The translations under genes and the position numbers were made by a program. From Terrabacter sp. Ter38 (lineage in GTDB: Bacteria; Actinomycetota; Actinomycetes; Actinomycetales; Dermatophilaceae): 64,000 nt of DNA. Location: assembly GCF_024519435.1 (NCBI RefSeq), contig NZ_JALJRZ010000004.1:1-64000 (forward strand). The letters are read 5' to 3'. This document shows, one piece after another, positions 24,947 through 33,552 of the stretch. The stretch's first letter is position 1; every line of letters starts with the position of its first letter. The notes under the pieces are model-generated. The model was not told the DNA's origin, made no database searches, and saw nothing but the letters and a program-made list of their open reading frames with translations.

Positions 24947-26251
24947 ATGGCGCTGAGCGAGACCCCTGTCCCCGTCCTCTCCGAGGCCCCCGACACCCCA
25001 CCGGCCGCCGACGCTCCTGCTGCCGCGGCCCCCAAGCTGCGCCGGATGTCGTTCGGCCTCCTGCTCGTCTACGTCGCGATCCTCGCGGTGAACTCGGGGG
25101 GCGCCGGCATCCTGCTGCCGAACATCGTGGCGCGGCTCGACGAGGCGAGCAAGATCGGGAACCTCGCCATCGTCACCACGGTGGCCTTCATCGCCAACAT
25201 CTTCGCCCAGCCCGTCGCGGGTGCCCTGTCCGACGCGACCCGGTCGCGTTTCGGGCGCCGCACGCCGTGGATGGTCGGTGGCGCGCTGGTCACGAGCGGC
25301 TTCCTCATCGGTCTTCCTCTGGCGCAGTCGGTCCTGGGCGTGGCCCTCGTGTGGCTCGCCGTCCAGGTCGGCGTCAACGCCATCCAGGCCGCGGCGACGG
25401 CTCTCGTGCCCGACCGCTACCCCGCCTCCCGTCGCGGCGGTGTCTCGGCGATGATCGGAGTCGGGATCACGATCGGCAACGCCGTGGGCGCCGTCGTCGC
25501 CGGCGGCACCGCTTCCAGCGGGAGGCTTCCCTACGCGATCCTCTCGGCGTTGGTCCTCGTCATCATCGCGGTCTTCGTCCTGGTGAACCGCGAGGAGTCG
25601 AGCACCGACCTGCCGCGGCAGCGGACGACCGCCACGGAGTTCCTGCGTGGGTTCTGGGTCGACCCCCGCCAGCACCCTGACTTCGCGTGGGCGTTCGGGT
25701 CGCGCTTCCTCATGGTCATCGGCTTCTACGGCGCACAGACCTACGGCCTGTACATCCTGCGCGACTACATCGGGCTCAGCGACGCCGAGTCCAACTCCTT
25801 CGCCGCGACGATGGGTGTCGTCCTCCTCTTCGGCGTCCTCCTCTCGGCGGTCGTCAGCGGCTGGCTGTCCGACCGGGTGGGACGACGCAAGCCCTTCATC
25901 GTGTGGTCGTCGGTCGTCATGTCGATCGCGCTCGCCATCCCGCTCTTCGTGCCGACGACGCAGGGCGTCCTGGCCTACGCGTTCCTGCTCGGGCTCGGGT
26001 TCGGTGCCTACGTCTCGATCGACCTCGCCCTCATGACCGAGGTGCTGCCGGCTCGACTCCAGGGCGCGAGCAGCGCAGGCCGCGACCTGGCCATCCTGGG
26101 CCTGGCCACGACACTCCCGCAGGCGATGAGTCCCTCCATCGCCGCGGGCCTGGTGACCCTCACCGGCGGCTACCCCGTGCTGTTCGTCGCCGGCATCGTG
26201 TTCGTGATGCTCGGGGCGCTGGCCGTGCGGCCGATCAAGGCAGTGCGATGA
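24947..26251 (+). CDS. MFS transporter (GPH/sugar-porter-like)
   Basis: 434 aa with about twelve membrane segments after a ~30-residue Pro/Ala-rich cytoplasmic N-terminus. MFS signature loop DATRSRFGRRTPWMVGG between segments 2 and 3 and its repeat DRVGRRKPFIVW in the second half, a pattern shared with SLC45/GPH-type sugar carriers. Probably imports the substrate of the FAD oxidase encoded next, whose ATG overlaps its stop. First gene of an operon that ends with a PucR-type regulator. Confidence 0.9.
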   Translation: MALSETPVPVLSEAPDTPPAADAPAAAAPKLRRMSFGLLLVYVAILAVNSGGAGILLPNIVARLDEASKIGNLAIVTTVAFIANIFAQPVAGALSDATRSRFGRRTPWMVGGALVTSGFLIGLPLAQSVLGVALVWLAVQVGVNAIQAAATALVPDRYPASRRGGVSAMIGVGITIGNAVGAVVAGGTASSGRLPYAILSALVLVIIAVFVLVNREESSTDLPRQRTTATEFLRGFWVDPRQHPDFAWAFGSRFLMVIGFYGAQTYGLYILRDYIGLSDAESNSFAATMGVVLLFGVLLSAVVSGWLSDRVGRRKPFIVWSSVVMSIALAIPLFVPTTQGVLAYAFLLGLGFGAYVSIDLALMTEVLPARLQGASSAGRDLAILGLATTLPQAMSPSIAAGLVTLTGGYPVLFVAGIVFVMLGALAVRPIKAVR

Positions 26252-27669
26252 CCGTCGCGTCCCTGCCCGACGTGGCGGGCCACCCGGGCACCCCCGGGGC
26301 TCCCGACCTTCGTGTGCTGGCGCACCAGCTGCCGGCAGGCACGCTCATCACCGACCCGATGTCGGTGCAGCGGTACTGCCATGACGAGGCCGAGTGGGCG
26401 CCGTGGGCGGCCCCCCTGGCGGTCGCCCGCCCGGCCGATGCGGAGCAGGTGCGCGCGATCGTCCGGTGGTGCCTCGTGCACGAGGTCCCCATCGTGCCTC
26501 GGGGGGCCGGCACGGGCTTGTCCGGCGGCGCCAATGCCGTGGCCGGCGGGATCGTCGTCAGCTTCGAGAGGATGACGGCGGTGCTGCGGATCGACCCCGT
26601 CGAACGCCTCGCGGTGGTCCAGCCGGGCGTCGTCAACGACGACCTGCGTGCGGCCTGTGCCGAGCACGGCCTCTGGTACCCGCCGGACCCGGCCAGCTCG
26701 CCCTGGTCGACCATCGGCGGCAACGTCGCGACCAACGCCGGCGGAGTGTGCTGCGTCAAGTACGGCGTCACCGGCGACTACGTCCTGGCCCTCGAGGTGG
26801 TCACCGGCACCGGCGAGCTGGTCCGCCTCGGCCGCGAGACGGCCAAGGGGGTTGCGGGCTATGACCTCGTGTCGCTGCTCGTCGGCTCCGAAGGCACGCT
26901 GGGGCTGGTCACGGAGGTCACCGTGCGGCTGCGTCCGGCTCGCCCACCGGAACACACGATCGTCGGCTTCTTCGACTCGCTCGTGGCGGCCGGTGAGGCT
27001 GTCGCCGCCGTGGCCCGTGCCGGTGCGGTCCCGTCGGCACTGGAACTGCTCGACCGTCACTGTCTCACCGCCGTCAACGACTGGAAGAACCTCGGCATCG
27101 AGGCCGACTGCGAGGCCATCCTGCTCGCCCGGGTCGACGGTCCCGGTGCTGCCGGCATCGCCGAGGCCGAGTCGGTGCTGGCCTGCTTCGAGGGCTCGGG
27201 GGCCACGTGGGCCGCCCGGTCGGAGGACGACGCCGAGGCCGACGCGATGTTCGCGGCGCGGCGACTCGCCTACCCGGCGCTCGAGCGGCTCGGGCCGGTC
27301 CTCACCGAGGACGTCTGCGTCCCCGTGGGGCGGGTCCCGGACATGCTCGCTCGGGTGCAGGCGATCGGGGAGCGACACGACGTCCTCATCGCCAACATCG
27401 CCCATGCCGGGGACGGCAACCTGCACCCGCTCATCATCACCACACCGGGTGACGAGGCCGCGCAGGTGCGGGCGCAGGCCGCGTTCGCGGAGATCATCGC
27501 CGAGGCCCTGGCCTGCGGCGGCACGGTGACCGGAGAGCACGGCGTGGGCCTGCTCAAGCGCGATGGGCTCCAGGCCGAGCTGTCCCCGGTCGTCGTGGAG
27601 ATGCACCGCTCGATCCGTCGGGCCCTCGACCCCCGGGGGCTGCTCAACCCGGGAAAGGTCATCGCCTGA
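26248..27669 (+). CDS. FAD-linked oxidase, glycolate oxidase GlcD-like
   Basis: 473 aa. PCMH-type FAD domain (residues ~40-230) with PRGAGTGLSGGANAV and SPWSTIGGNVATNAGG, then the FAD-oxidase C-terminal domain with NIAHAGDGNLHPLI and TGEHGVGLLKR (His ligands). The family oxidises 2-hydroxy acids (glycolate, D-lactate, 2-hydroxyglutarate). No GlcE/GlcF partners are nearby, so this may be a single-subunit dehydrogenase. Coupled (ATGA) to the MFS gene: probably uptake and oxidation of one hydroxy acid. Confidence 0.9.
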   Translation: MTVASLPDVAGHPGTPGAPDLRVLAHQLPAGTLITDPMSVQRYCHDEAEWAPWAAPLAVARPADAEQVRAIVRWCLVHEVPIVPRGAGTGLSGGANAVAGGIVVSFERMTAVLRIDPVERLAVVQPGVVNDDLRAACAEHGLWYPPDPASSPWSTIGGNVATNAGGVCCVKYGVTGDYVLALEVVTGTGELVRLGRETAKGVAGYDLVSLLVGSEGTLGLVTEVTVRLRPARPPEHTIVGFFDSLVAAGEAVAAVARAGAVPSALELLDRHCLTAVNDWKNLGIEADCEAILLARVDGPGAAGIAEAESVLACFEGSGATWAARSEDDAEADAMFAARRLAYPALERLGPVLTEDVCVPVGRVPDMLARVQAIGERHDVLIANIAHAGDGNLHPLIITTPGDEAAQVRAQAAFAEIIAEALACGGTVTGEHGVGLLKRDGLQAELSPVVVEMHRSIRRALDPRGLLNPGKVIA

Positions 27670-27672
27670 CGG

Positions 27673-29382
27673 GTGCCCCGACCTGCCATGGGTCAGGATG
27701 GGCCTGTGGGCGGAGGAGACGACGACGTCGCGCAGTCGGTGGCCGAGCTCCGCCGTCGCGCCGACGAGCTCGCCGTCCTCAACGACCTCGCCCGTCGACT
27801 CGCGGCCTTGCACGACACCCGCGAGGTGCTCGACGAGGTGGCACGGCAGGCGCGACGGCTGCTCGGCGTCGACGTGGCCTACATCATGCTGCTCCGCGCC
27901 CAGCTGCTGAGGATCGAGGTCGTCGACGGTGCGATGGGCGCGGCGATGCGCGGCATCGAGCTCGAGTCGGGGCAGGGTCTCGGGGGTCAGGTCCTGGCGA
28001 CGGGGCGCCCGGTGGCGAGCGAGCGCTACCTCGAGGACACCCGGTTCCCCCACGGCGAGGGCACCGATGCGGCGGCACTGAGCGAGCAGCTGGGCGGCAT
28101 CCTGGGGGTTCCGCTCGTCGTCGGTGACGACACCCTCGGGGTCCTGCTCGCCGCAGATCGTCGACCACGCTCGTTCGGCGACCGTGACGTGGAGCTCCTC
28201 GCCGGACTGGCGGCCCACGCCGCCCTCGCCCTGCGCACCGCCGACCTCTTCGACCGGGAGCGCGCCGCCGCGGCCGAGCTGCGGTCGACGAACGAGACAC
28301 TGAGGGCGGTGAGCGAGAGCCGCCAGCGCGCGAGCGACCTGCGCGACGTCCTCAACGACATCGTGATCCGGGGAGAAGGGGTCGCCGCGGTCGTCACGGC
28401 GCTCGAGCGGTCGGCCGGTCTGGTCGTGCAGGTCCGCGACGCCGAGGGGCGCGCCCTCGCCGGTGCCACCCCTGCCGACGGCGGCCTCGTCGTGCCGGTC
28501 GACCTGCCGAACGGCCACGGCGGCGACCTCGTGGCCGCGCCGACGGCCGAGGACGACGAGGAGGCACTGCGCCTGCTGCGCATCGGCGCCACAACCGTGG
28601 CGGTGCTGCTCGCCTCCGAGCGGTCGGTGGCCGAGGCCGAGCTGCGTACCCGCGGCGAGTTCATCCACGCCCTGCTCTCCACCCACGCCGACGAGACGAG
28701 CCTGCTGCGCCGGGCCCGGGCCCTCGGCATCGACCTTCAGGCCGTGATCGCCGTGGCCGTCGTGGACGCGGAGCCCGTGGGCTCCGCGGCAGCCACCGCG
28801 TTCGCCACACGGCTCGCCTCCGAGCTGGGTGGATGGTCGGCTGCCCATGCCGGCCAGGTCGTCGTCCTCCTCCCCACCACCGTCGACCGCGCCCGTGAGA
28901 CGGCCACGCGACTGGCCGGTCAGGACGCCGCGACCCCCACGACGGGCCTCGCCGCCGGAGTGGGCGGCCCGCAGGGGGTCCGGTCGGCCCACGAGGAGGC
29001 GCGGCAGGCCGCGGCCCTGCTCATCGCCCTCGGCCGTGCCGGATCCTGCGCCGCCAGCGACGAGCTCGGGCTCTACCGCTCGCTCTTCAGCAGCTCAGGG
29101 CGAGCGGGGCTCACGACGTTCGTGCAGTCCACGGTGGGCCCGCTCCTCGCCTACGACCTCGAGCACCAGCGCGACCTCGCCCTGACCCTCGAGACCTACC
29201 TCGAGCAGGCCCGTCACCACGCCCGCACCTGCGCGGCCCTGCACATCCATCCCAACACCCTGTACCAGCGGCTCGAGCGTGTCACCGAGGTGCTCGGCCC
29301 GCGCTGGAAGGAGCCGGACCAGGCCCTCGAGCTCCAGGTCGCCTTGCGCCTGCACCGCCTCCTGGCCGGCCCTGCGGGTTGA
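27673..29382 (+). CDS. GAF-domain PucR/CdaR-type transcriptional regulator
   Basis: About 569 aa. Coiled N-terminus, GAF domain (~30-195), middle GGDEF-like CdaR region, and a C-terminal PucR HTH (LETYLEQARHHARTCAALHIHPNTLYQRLERVTEVLG). Such proteins sense a metabolite through GAF and activate catabolic genes. It is third in the operon with transporter and oxidase (3-bp gap), so it probably controls them and, given the matching promoter at 29432, the two hydrolases downstream. Start could also be ATG 27688. Confidence 0.88.
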   Translation: MPRPAMGQDGPVGGGDDDVAQSVAELRRRADELAVLNDLARRLAALHDTREVLDEVARQARRLLGVDVAYIMLLRAQLLRIEVVDGAMGAAMRGIELESGQGLGGQVLATGRPVASERYLEDTRFPHGEGTDAAALSEQLGGILGVPLVVGDDTLGVLLAADRRPRSFGDRDVELLAGLAAHAALALRTADLFDRERAAAAELRSTNETLRAVSESRQRASDLRDVLNDIVIRGEGVAAVVTALERSAGLVVQVRDAEGRALAGATPADGGLVVPVDLPNGHGGDLVAAPTAEDDEEALRLLRIGATTVAVLLASERSVAEAELRTRGEFIHALLSTHADETSLLRRARALGIDLQAVIAVAVVDAEPVGSAAATAFATRLASELGGWSAAHAGQVVVLLPTTVDRARETATRLAGQDAATPTTGLAAGVGGPQGVRSAHEEARQAAALLIALGRAGSCAASDELGLYRSLFSSSGRAGLTTFVQSTVGPLLAYDLEHQRDLALTLETYLEQARHHARTCAALHIHPNTLYQRLERVTEVLGPRWKEPDQALELQVALRLHRLLAGPAG

Positions 29383-29431
29383 CGTCGTCGCTTCCGCCTG
29401 GTCCACATCTCCACCTTCGACCGTGCGGCAC

Positions 29432-29477
29432 GGAGGAGATCTCCATGGTTGCAGGGTTGCTCCCCGGCTAGCGTCGG
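29432..29477 (+). promoter_or_regulatory. promoter/operator of the hydrolase pair, matching the MFS operon promoter
   Basis: GGAGGA-N4-TCCAT (29432-29446) and TAGCGTCGG (29469-29477), the same blocks and the same 37-bp offset as at 24854-24899. A further inverted repeat GTCGGGT/ACCCGAC (29473-29479 with 29486-29492) lies between it and the ATG at 29508. Confidence 0.6.
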
Positions 29478-29507
29478 GTCACCGCACCCGACAGGAGCCA
29501 AGACGGT

Positions 29508-30368
29508 ATGCCGACCTTCCGCACCACCGATGACGTCACACTCTCGTACACCGATGACGGAGAGGGACCTCCGGTCGTCCTCGTGCACGGCTACACGGCG
29601 CCCGCCACGTCGTGGGCGCTCACCGTCGACGCCCTGCTCGACGCGGGCTACCGCACGATCGCCTTCGACCGGCGCGCCCACGGCGAGTCCGAGACGCCCG
29701 CGCACGGCCAGCGGATGGCCCGTCACGGGCGCGACCTGGGCGAGCTGCTGGACCACCTCCAGCTCGACGACGTGGTTCTCGTCGGAGCCTCCATGGGCGG
29801 CAACACCGTGTGGGCCTACGTCGACCAGTTCGGCCCGGCCCGGCTCAGTGCGGCCGTCATCGTCGACCAGACGCCGAAGATGCTCAACGACGACGGATGG
29901 CACCACGGCTTCTACGGCTACGAGCCCGCCAACGCCGGGACGCTCTTCGCCGGAGGCGTGCCCGACACCGGACGAGGTCGCACCGTGGACCGGTCTGCTT
30001 CGCAGATGCTCCGCCTCGTGGAACGGCTCGGCGCACCGCCGGCGTTCCGCGACCCCTCAGCCCCCGAGACCCTGCCGCTGCTCGCCGACCACGCGCGGCA
30101 GGACTGGCGCGACGTCGTGCGGCGCTTTCCCCTCCCGCTGTTGATGCTCGCCGGGCGGGAGAGCCAGATCTGGCCGTGCGAGCACGCAGCAGCCGCCATC
30201 GCCGACGCTCCGCGCGGGCGCGCCCTGGTCATCGAGGATGCTGGGCACGCCATCAGCTTCGACCAGCCCGACCGGTTCAACGAGGCACTGCTCGACTTCC
30301 TCAGAGAGGTCGACGCCACCACCTCCGTGGTGCCCTCCCCCGCGCACGAGGCCACGGACGCCCGGTGA
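29508..30368 (+). CDS. alpha/beta hydrolase
   Basis: 286 aa. HGY oxyanion motif (VVLVHGYTAPATSW), nucleophile elbow GASMGG, and C-terminal DAGHAISFDQP with catalytic His. Close in style to arylesterases and non-heme chloroperoxidase-like hydrolases. Lactone or ester hydrolysis feeding the GlcD-like oxidase would fit its shared promoter, but this is inference. Stop overlaps the GTG of the next hydrolase. Confidence 0.9.
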   Translation: MPTFRTTDDVTLSYTDDGEGPPVVLVHGYTAPATSWALTVDALLDAGYRTIAFDRRAHGESETPAHGQRMARHGRDLGELLDHLQLDDVVLVGASMGGNTVWAYVDQFGPARLSAAVIVDQTPKMLNDDGWHHGFYGYEPANAGTLFAGGVPDTGRGRTVDRSASQMLRLVERLGAPPAFRDPSAPETLPLLADHARQDWRDVVRRFPLPLLMLAGRESQIWPCEHAAAAIADAPRGRALVIEDAGHAISFDQPDRFNEALLDFLREVDATTSVVPSPAHEATDAR

Positions 30369-31108
30369 GGCTCGCGACGCAGCGGCACGGCGACGGCCCA
30401 CGACAGGTCGCGCTCGTCCACGGCCTCAGTGCCGACGGTGGGCTCTGGGGCGGGCTGACCGAACGACTGGTCGCGGCAGGGGGCACCACGGTGACCACGG
30501 TCGACCTGCGCGGGCACGGCCTGAGCGACCGGTCCGACCTCTACACCCTCGACGCCTTCGCCGACGACCTGGTCGAGACCCTTCCGACAGGCCTCGACCT
30601 CGTCGTCGGCCACTCCCTCGGTGGCTCGGTGCTCGAGCGGGCCGTGGGCCGGCTCGCCCCGGTCCACGCCCTCTACCTCGACCCCGGATTCCGTCTGGCG
30701 CTCCCCACGCGCGGGCTCGCCGGGCGACTGTTGTGGTTCCTCGCTCCGGTGACGCTCACCGTCGCGGCGCTGGCGCAGAAGCGTCGCAGCCGTCGTCGGC
30801 CGCCCCTGTCGCCGTCGGATGCCAGCCTGCGGGATGCGGCCCTCGCCCGGTTCGACCGGCGGATGACCATCGACGTGTTCCGCGATGTCGCCCATCATCC
30901 GGCTCCCGTCGCGGCACCGGCGGTCCCCTCCACGATCCTGCTGTCCGACGACGCCCCGACCGTGCTGGCCGACGCGACGAGCGAGCGTCTGGCCGCCCTC
31001 GGCTGGGAGGTGCGCCGGTTGCCGGGAGTGGGTCACGACTTCTGGCTCGAGGACCCCGAGCGCACTCTGGACGCCGTGCGCGACCTTCTCGTCGGCGAGC
31101 CCGCCTAG
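30365..31108 (+). CDS. alpha/beta hydrolase
   Basis: 247 aa from GTG 30365, overlapping the previous stop (GTGA). VALVHGLSADGGLW, elbow GHSLGG, and GVGHDFWLEDP with the catalytic His are all present. A middle hydrophobic/basic segment (LLWFLAPVTLTVAALAQKRRSRRRPP) forms an unusual cap. Co-translated with the preceding hydrolase, so the two may act on successive ester or lactone substrates. Confidence 0.87.
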   Translation: MRLATQRHGDGPRQVALVHGLSADGGLWGGLTERLVAAGGTTVTTVDLRGHGLSDRSDLYTLDAFADDLVETLPTGLDLVVGHSLGGSVLERAVGRLAPVHALYLDPGFRLALPTRGLAGRLLWFLAPVTLTVAALAQKRRSRRRPPLSPSDASLRDAALARFDRRMTIDVFRDVAHHPAPVAAPAVPSTILLSDDAPTVLADATSERLAALGWEVRRLPGVGHDFWLEDPERTLDAVRDLLVGEPA

Positions 31109-31195
31109 TCACAGCCCTCCGGATTCTGCTGGACGTCGCCAGAGCGCCGACCTGCGGGGGAGTCGGCCAGCCAGGATGACCCGACGGTTTGTACC

Positions 31196-32779
31196 GTGGG
31201 TCCCGTGCCGATCATCGCGCTGGACGAGGCGGACGCGACCTGCGGTGGAAAAGCACTGGGTCTGGGGCTCCTGTCCCGTTCGGGTTTCAACGTCCCGAAC
31301 GGGTTCGTCGTCGTGGGCGACCTGGACGCGCTGGCCCTGGGTGCTGTCGTCGATCGGCTGGATGCGCCCATGGCGGTGCGCTCCTCCGGGCTGCTGGAGG
31401 ACTCGGCGACTGCCTCGTTCGCCGGACAGCTTCAGACCGTGCTGGGCGTCGTGGGCAGCGCCGAGGCTGCTGCGGCGATCCTGGCGTGTGGTCGGTCAGG
31501 TACCGCCGACCGTGTCCGCGCGTATGCGGCGCGGGCCGGGGCGGCCACCCCTCCACGGGTCCCCGTCGTCGTCCAACGGCTCGTGGCCGCTGAGGTCGCG
31601 GGGGTGGTGGTCACCCAGGACCCTCGCACCGGCCTCGACGACGTCGTGATCGAGGCGGCGTGGGGTCTGGGTGGGTCGGTGGTCGACGGCCAGGTCGTGC
31701 CGGACCGCTTCACCGTCTCTGCGCTGGGAGCGGTCGAGGGGTCCGTGGGGTCGAAGGCGACCCGCCTGGACTGGCGCGACGGCGAGCTGATCCGCAGCGC
31801 CGTCCCCCCGCGGGAGCGGCGCCGAGCGGCACTGACCGACGCCCAGATCCGCGAGATCGCCCGGACCGCTCGGGAGGCGCACGGCGCCTTGGGTTGTCCG
31901 CTGGACATCGAGTGGGCCATCTCCGGCGACACCCTGTGGCTCCTCCAGGGCCGTCCCATCACCACGGCGTCTTCACCACCCGGGTCGCCTGCGGCCCGGC
32001 CGGCCAGCATCGTCCTCGTCAGCGGCGTCGGGTGCAGTCCGGGCCGGGTGAACGGCGTCGCCCGTGTCGTGCACGGCCTCGACGAGTTCACGCGGGTGCG
32101 GCCCGGTGACGTCCTCGTGTGCCGCACGACCGACCCCGCCTGGACGCCCTTGTTCAGCGTCGTCAGTGCATTCGTGACCGAGAAGAGAGCAACCATGGCG
32201 CACACTTCGTCACCGGACTTGTTGACCCTGCATGCCTTGCGGCTCAAGGGTTTTGCCGAAACCGTCGTCCTCGCAGACCGGTTCGGCCTCGACGCCGGGG
32301 CCACCCAGGAGGTGTTGCAGGACTACGCGGCCAAGGGCTGGGTCACGTCATCGTCCTTCGGTGACCTGTCGGGCTGGTCCCTCACCGAGGCCGGCCGCCG
32401 CGTCAACGAGGACCAGCTCGCCCATGAGCTCGACGGCGTCGGCAGCCGAGAGGAGCTCGCTCACGTGCACGACGCGTTCCTCCCGTACAACGCGACGGTG
32501 ACCGCGGCGTGTTCGGCGGCCCAGCTCAGCCCGTCGTCGGTGACCTACGAACGCGTCAGAGAGCAGCTGACCGATGTCACGCCAGCACTCATGGCGCTCG
32601 AGGCCGACCTCACCGCCCGCCTGACCCGGTTCGCCGGATACCACCGACGGTTCAACGTTGCGCTCTTCAGGGCCGACGATGATCCCAGGTGGCTCACCGC
32701 CACCGAGCTCGACTCCTGTCACCGGGTCTGGTTCGAGCTGCACGAAGACCTGATCGCCACGCTGGGCATCACACGCTGA
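31196..32779 (+). CDS. PEP/pyruvate-binding (PPDK N-like) protein fused in frame to a winged-helix-like protein
   Basis: 527 aa. Residues ~1-260 are a PEP-synthase ATP-grasp domain (AVRSSGLLEDSATASFAGQ, QRLVAAEVAGVVVTQDP, DIEWAISGDTLWLLQGRP). A mobile phosphohistidine domain begins (~285-332, SPGRVNGVARVV...VCRTTDPAWTPLF) but breaks off at SAFVTE, before the GGxxSHxAI motif that holds the active His. From Met334 (ATG 32195, preceded by GAGAAGAGAG) the frame continues into what is elsewhere a separate ~194-aa protein (LLTLHALRLKGFAET...GWSLTEAGRRVNEDQLAHELD). The downstream protein may still be made from its own start. GTG 31196 is approximate. Confidence 0.8.
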   Translation: MGPVPIIALDEADATCGGKALGLGLLSRSGFNVPNGFVVVGDLDALALGAVVDRLDAPMAVRSSGLLEDSATASFAGQLQTVLGVVGSAEAAAAILACGRSGTADRVRAYAARAGAATPPRVPVVVQRLVAAEVAGVVVTQDPRTGLDDVVIEAAWGLGGSVVDGQVVPDRFTVSALGAVEGSVGSKATRLDWRDGELIRSAVPPRERRRAALTDAQIREIARTAREAHGALGCPLDIEWAISGDTLWLLQGRPITTASSPPGSPAARPASIVLVSGVGCSPGRVNGVARVVHGLDEFTRVRPGDVLVCRTTDPAWTPLFSVVSAFVTEKRATMAHTSSPDLLTLHALRLKGFAETVVLADRFGLDAGATQEVLQDYAAKGWVTSSSFGDLSGWSLTEAGRRVNEDQLAHELDGVGSREELAHVHDAFLPYNATVTAACSAAQLSPSSVTYERVREQLTDVTPALMALEADLTARLTRFAGYHRRFNVALFRADDDPRWLTATELDSCHRVWFELHEDLIATLGITR

Positions 32780-32802
32780 GCGCCGTCGACCACGCGCCGT
32801 GC

Positions 32803-33102
32803 CTACCGGGTCTGCGAGGCCATTCCCGAGCGCAGAGCAGACTTCCACGACGCGATGTCCGGGCGCTTTCGGAGCAGCGCTCGGCGCTCCCGCTCGGTCA
32901 TGCCTCCCCACACACCGAACTCGGTCCTGCTGTCCAGGGCCTCTGCCAGGCACTGCGCGAGGACCGGACACGTCTTGCAGACCGCCTTCGCGTCATGCTG
33001 GGCCTTGCCCCGGACGAACAACGCCTCAGGGTCCTGGCTGGCACAGCTGGCCTCCCTGGCCCACTCGTCCACCCACAGATCCACCGTTGCGACAGCACTC
33101 AT
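32803..33102 (-). CDS. WhiB-family iron-sulfur transcription factor
   Basis: 99 aa. Four [4Fe-4S] ligands, Cys20, Cys42, Cys45, Cys51 (CKTCPVLAQC), followed by the GVWGG turn (63-67) and a basic C-terminus (RERRALLRKR). WhiB proteins bind the primary sigma factor and respond to O2 or NO. Met at 33102 with GGGAGGG upstream, or Met 33111, is the start; in-frame sequence further upstream is Gly/Arg-rich and unlike coding. Which WhiB class it belongs to is not clear. Confidence 0.92.
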   Translation of the reverse strand: MSAVATVDLWVDEWAREASCASQDPEALFVRGKAQHDAKAVCKTCPVLAQCLAEALDSRTEFGVWGGMTERERRALLRKRPDIASWKSALRSGMASQTR

Positions 33103-33552
33103 GACAACCATCCCTCCCCCGGCCCGGCGCCTCCCATGACCACCGAACCGACCCGGACCGTCCCACCGGCCCCGGCCATTCAGGCCCTCAGGCCCAAGAA
33201 AGACACTACGAGCGCAGGCGCCTGTTGCGACATAGCCTCCGCGTATGGGTTCGCGCAAGATCTGCGCAAGGGATGACGGCGACGGTCGTCGGTGGTGTGG
33301 ACGGTCGAACGACCCTCTCGCACGAGCCGGTGGCGATCCGCGCGGCGGTTCGGTCGCTCCACATCCGCAGTGGATCCGCTCGGGACCAGGTGTCCCCGGT
33401 CATGACGTCGGTGACGGTCGGCTGACGGGCGGGAGCCCTTCAGGGCGCCAAGACGCACCTCGCGCTTCCCGTGTACTCGCCGAGGCTCGCCTCGCCCCGG
33501 CCACGTGTACCGCGATGTCCGCCCACGGCACGGCTCCGCTGCGTCGGAGCGT
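33103..33552. other. 450-bp non-coding region upstream of whiB
   Basis: No reading frame in this stretch has convincing codon usage or recognisable motifs. It must contain the promoter of the minus-strand whiB gene. A short GCCCT/AGGGC hairpin lies at 33435-33446. Nothing else is supported. Confidence 0.6.

Noticed and set aside
26170-28992. A 940-codon open frame on the minus strand
   Set aside because: Lies opposite the GlcD-like oxidase and the PucR regulator, both of which carry clear catalytic or HTH motifs on the plus strand. The antisense product is Gly/Arg/His-rich with no family match.
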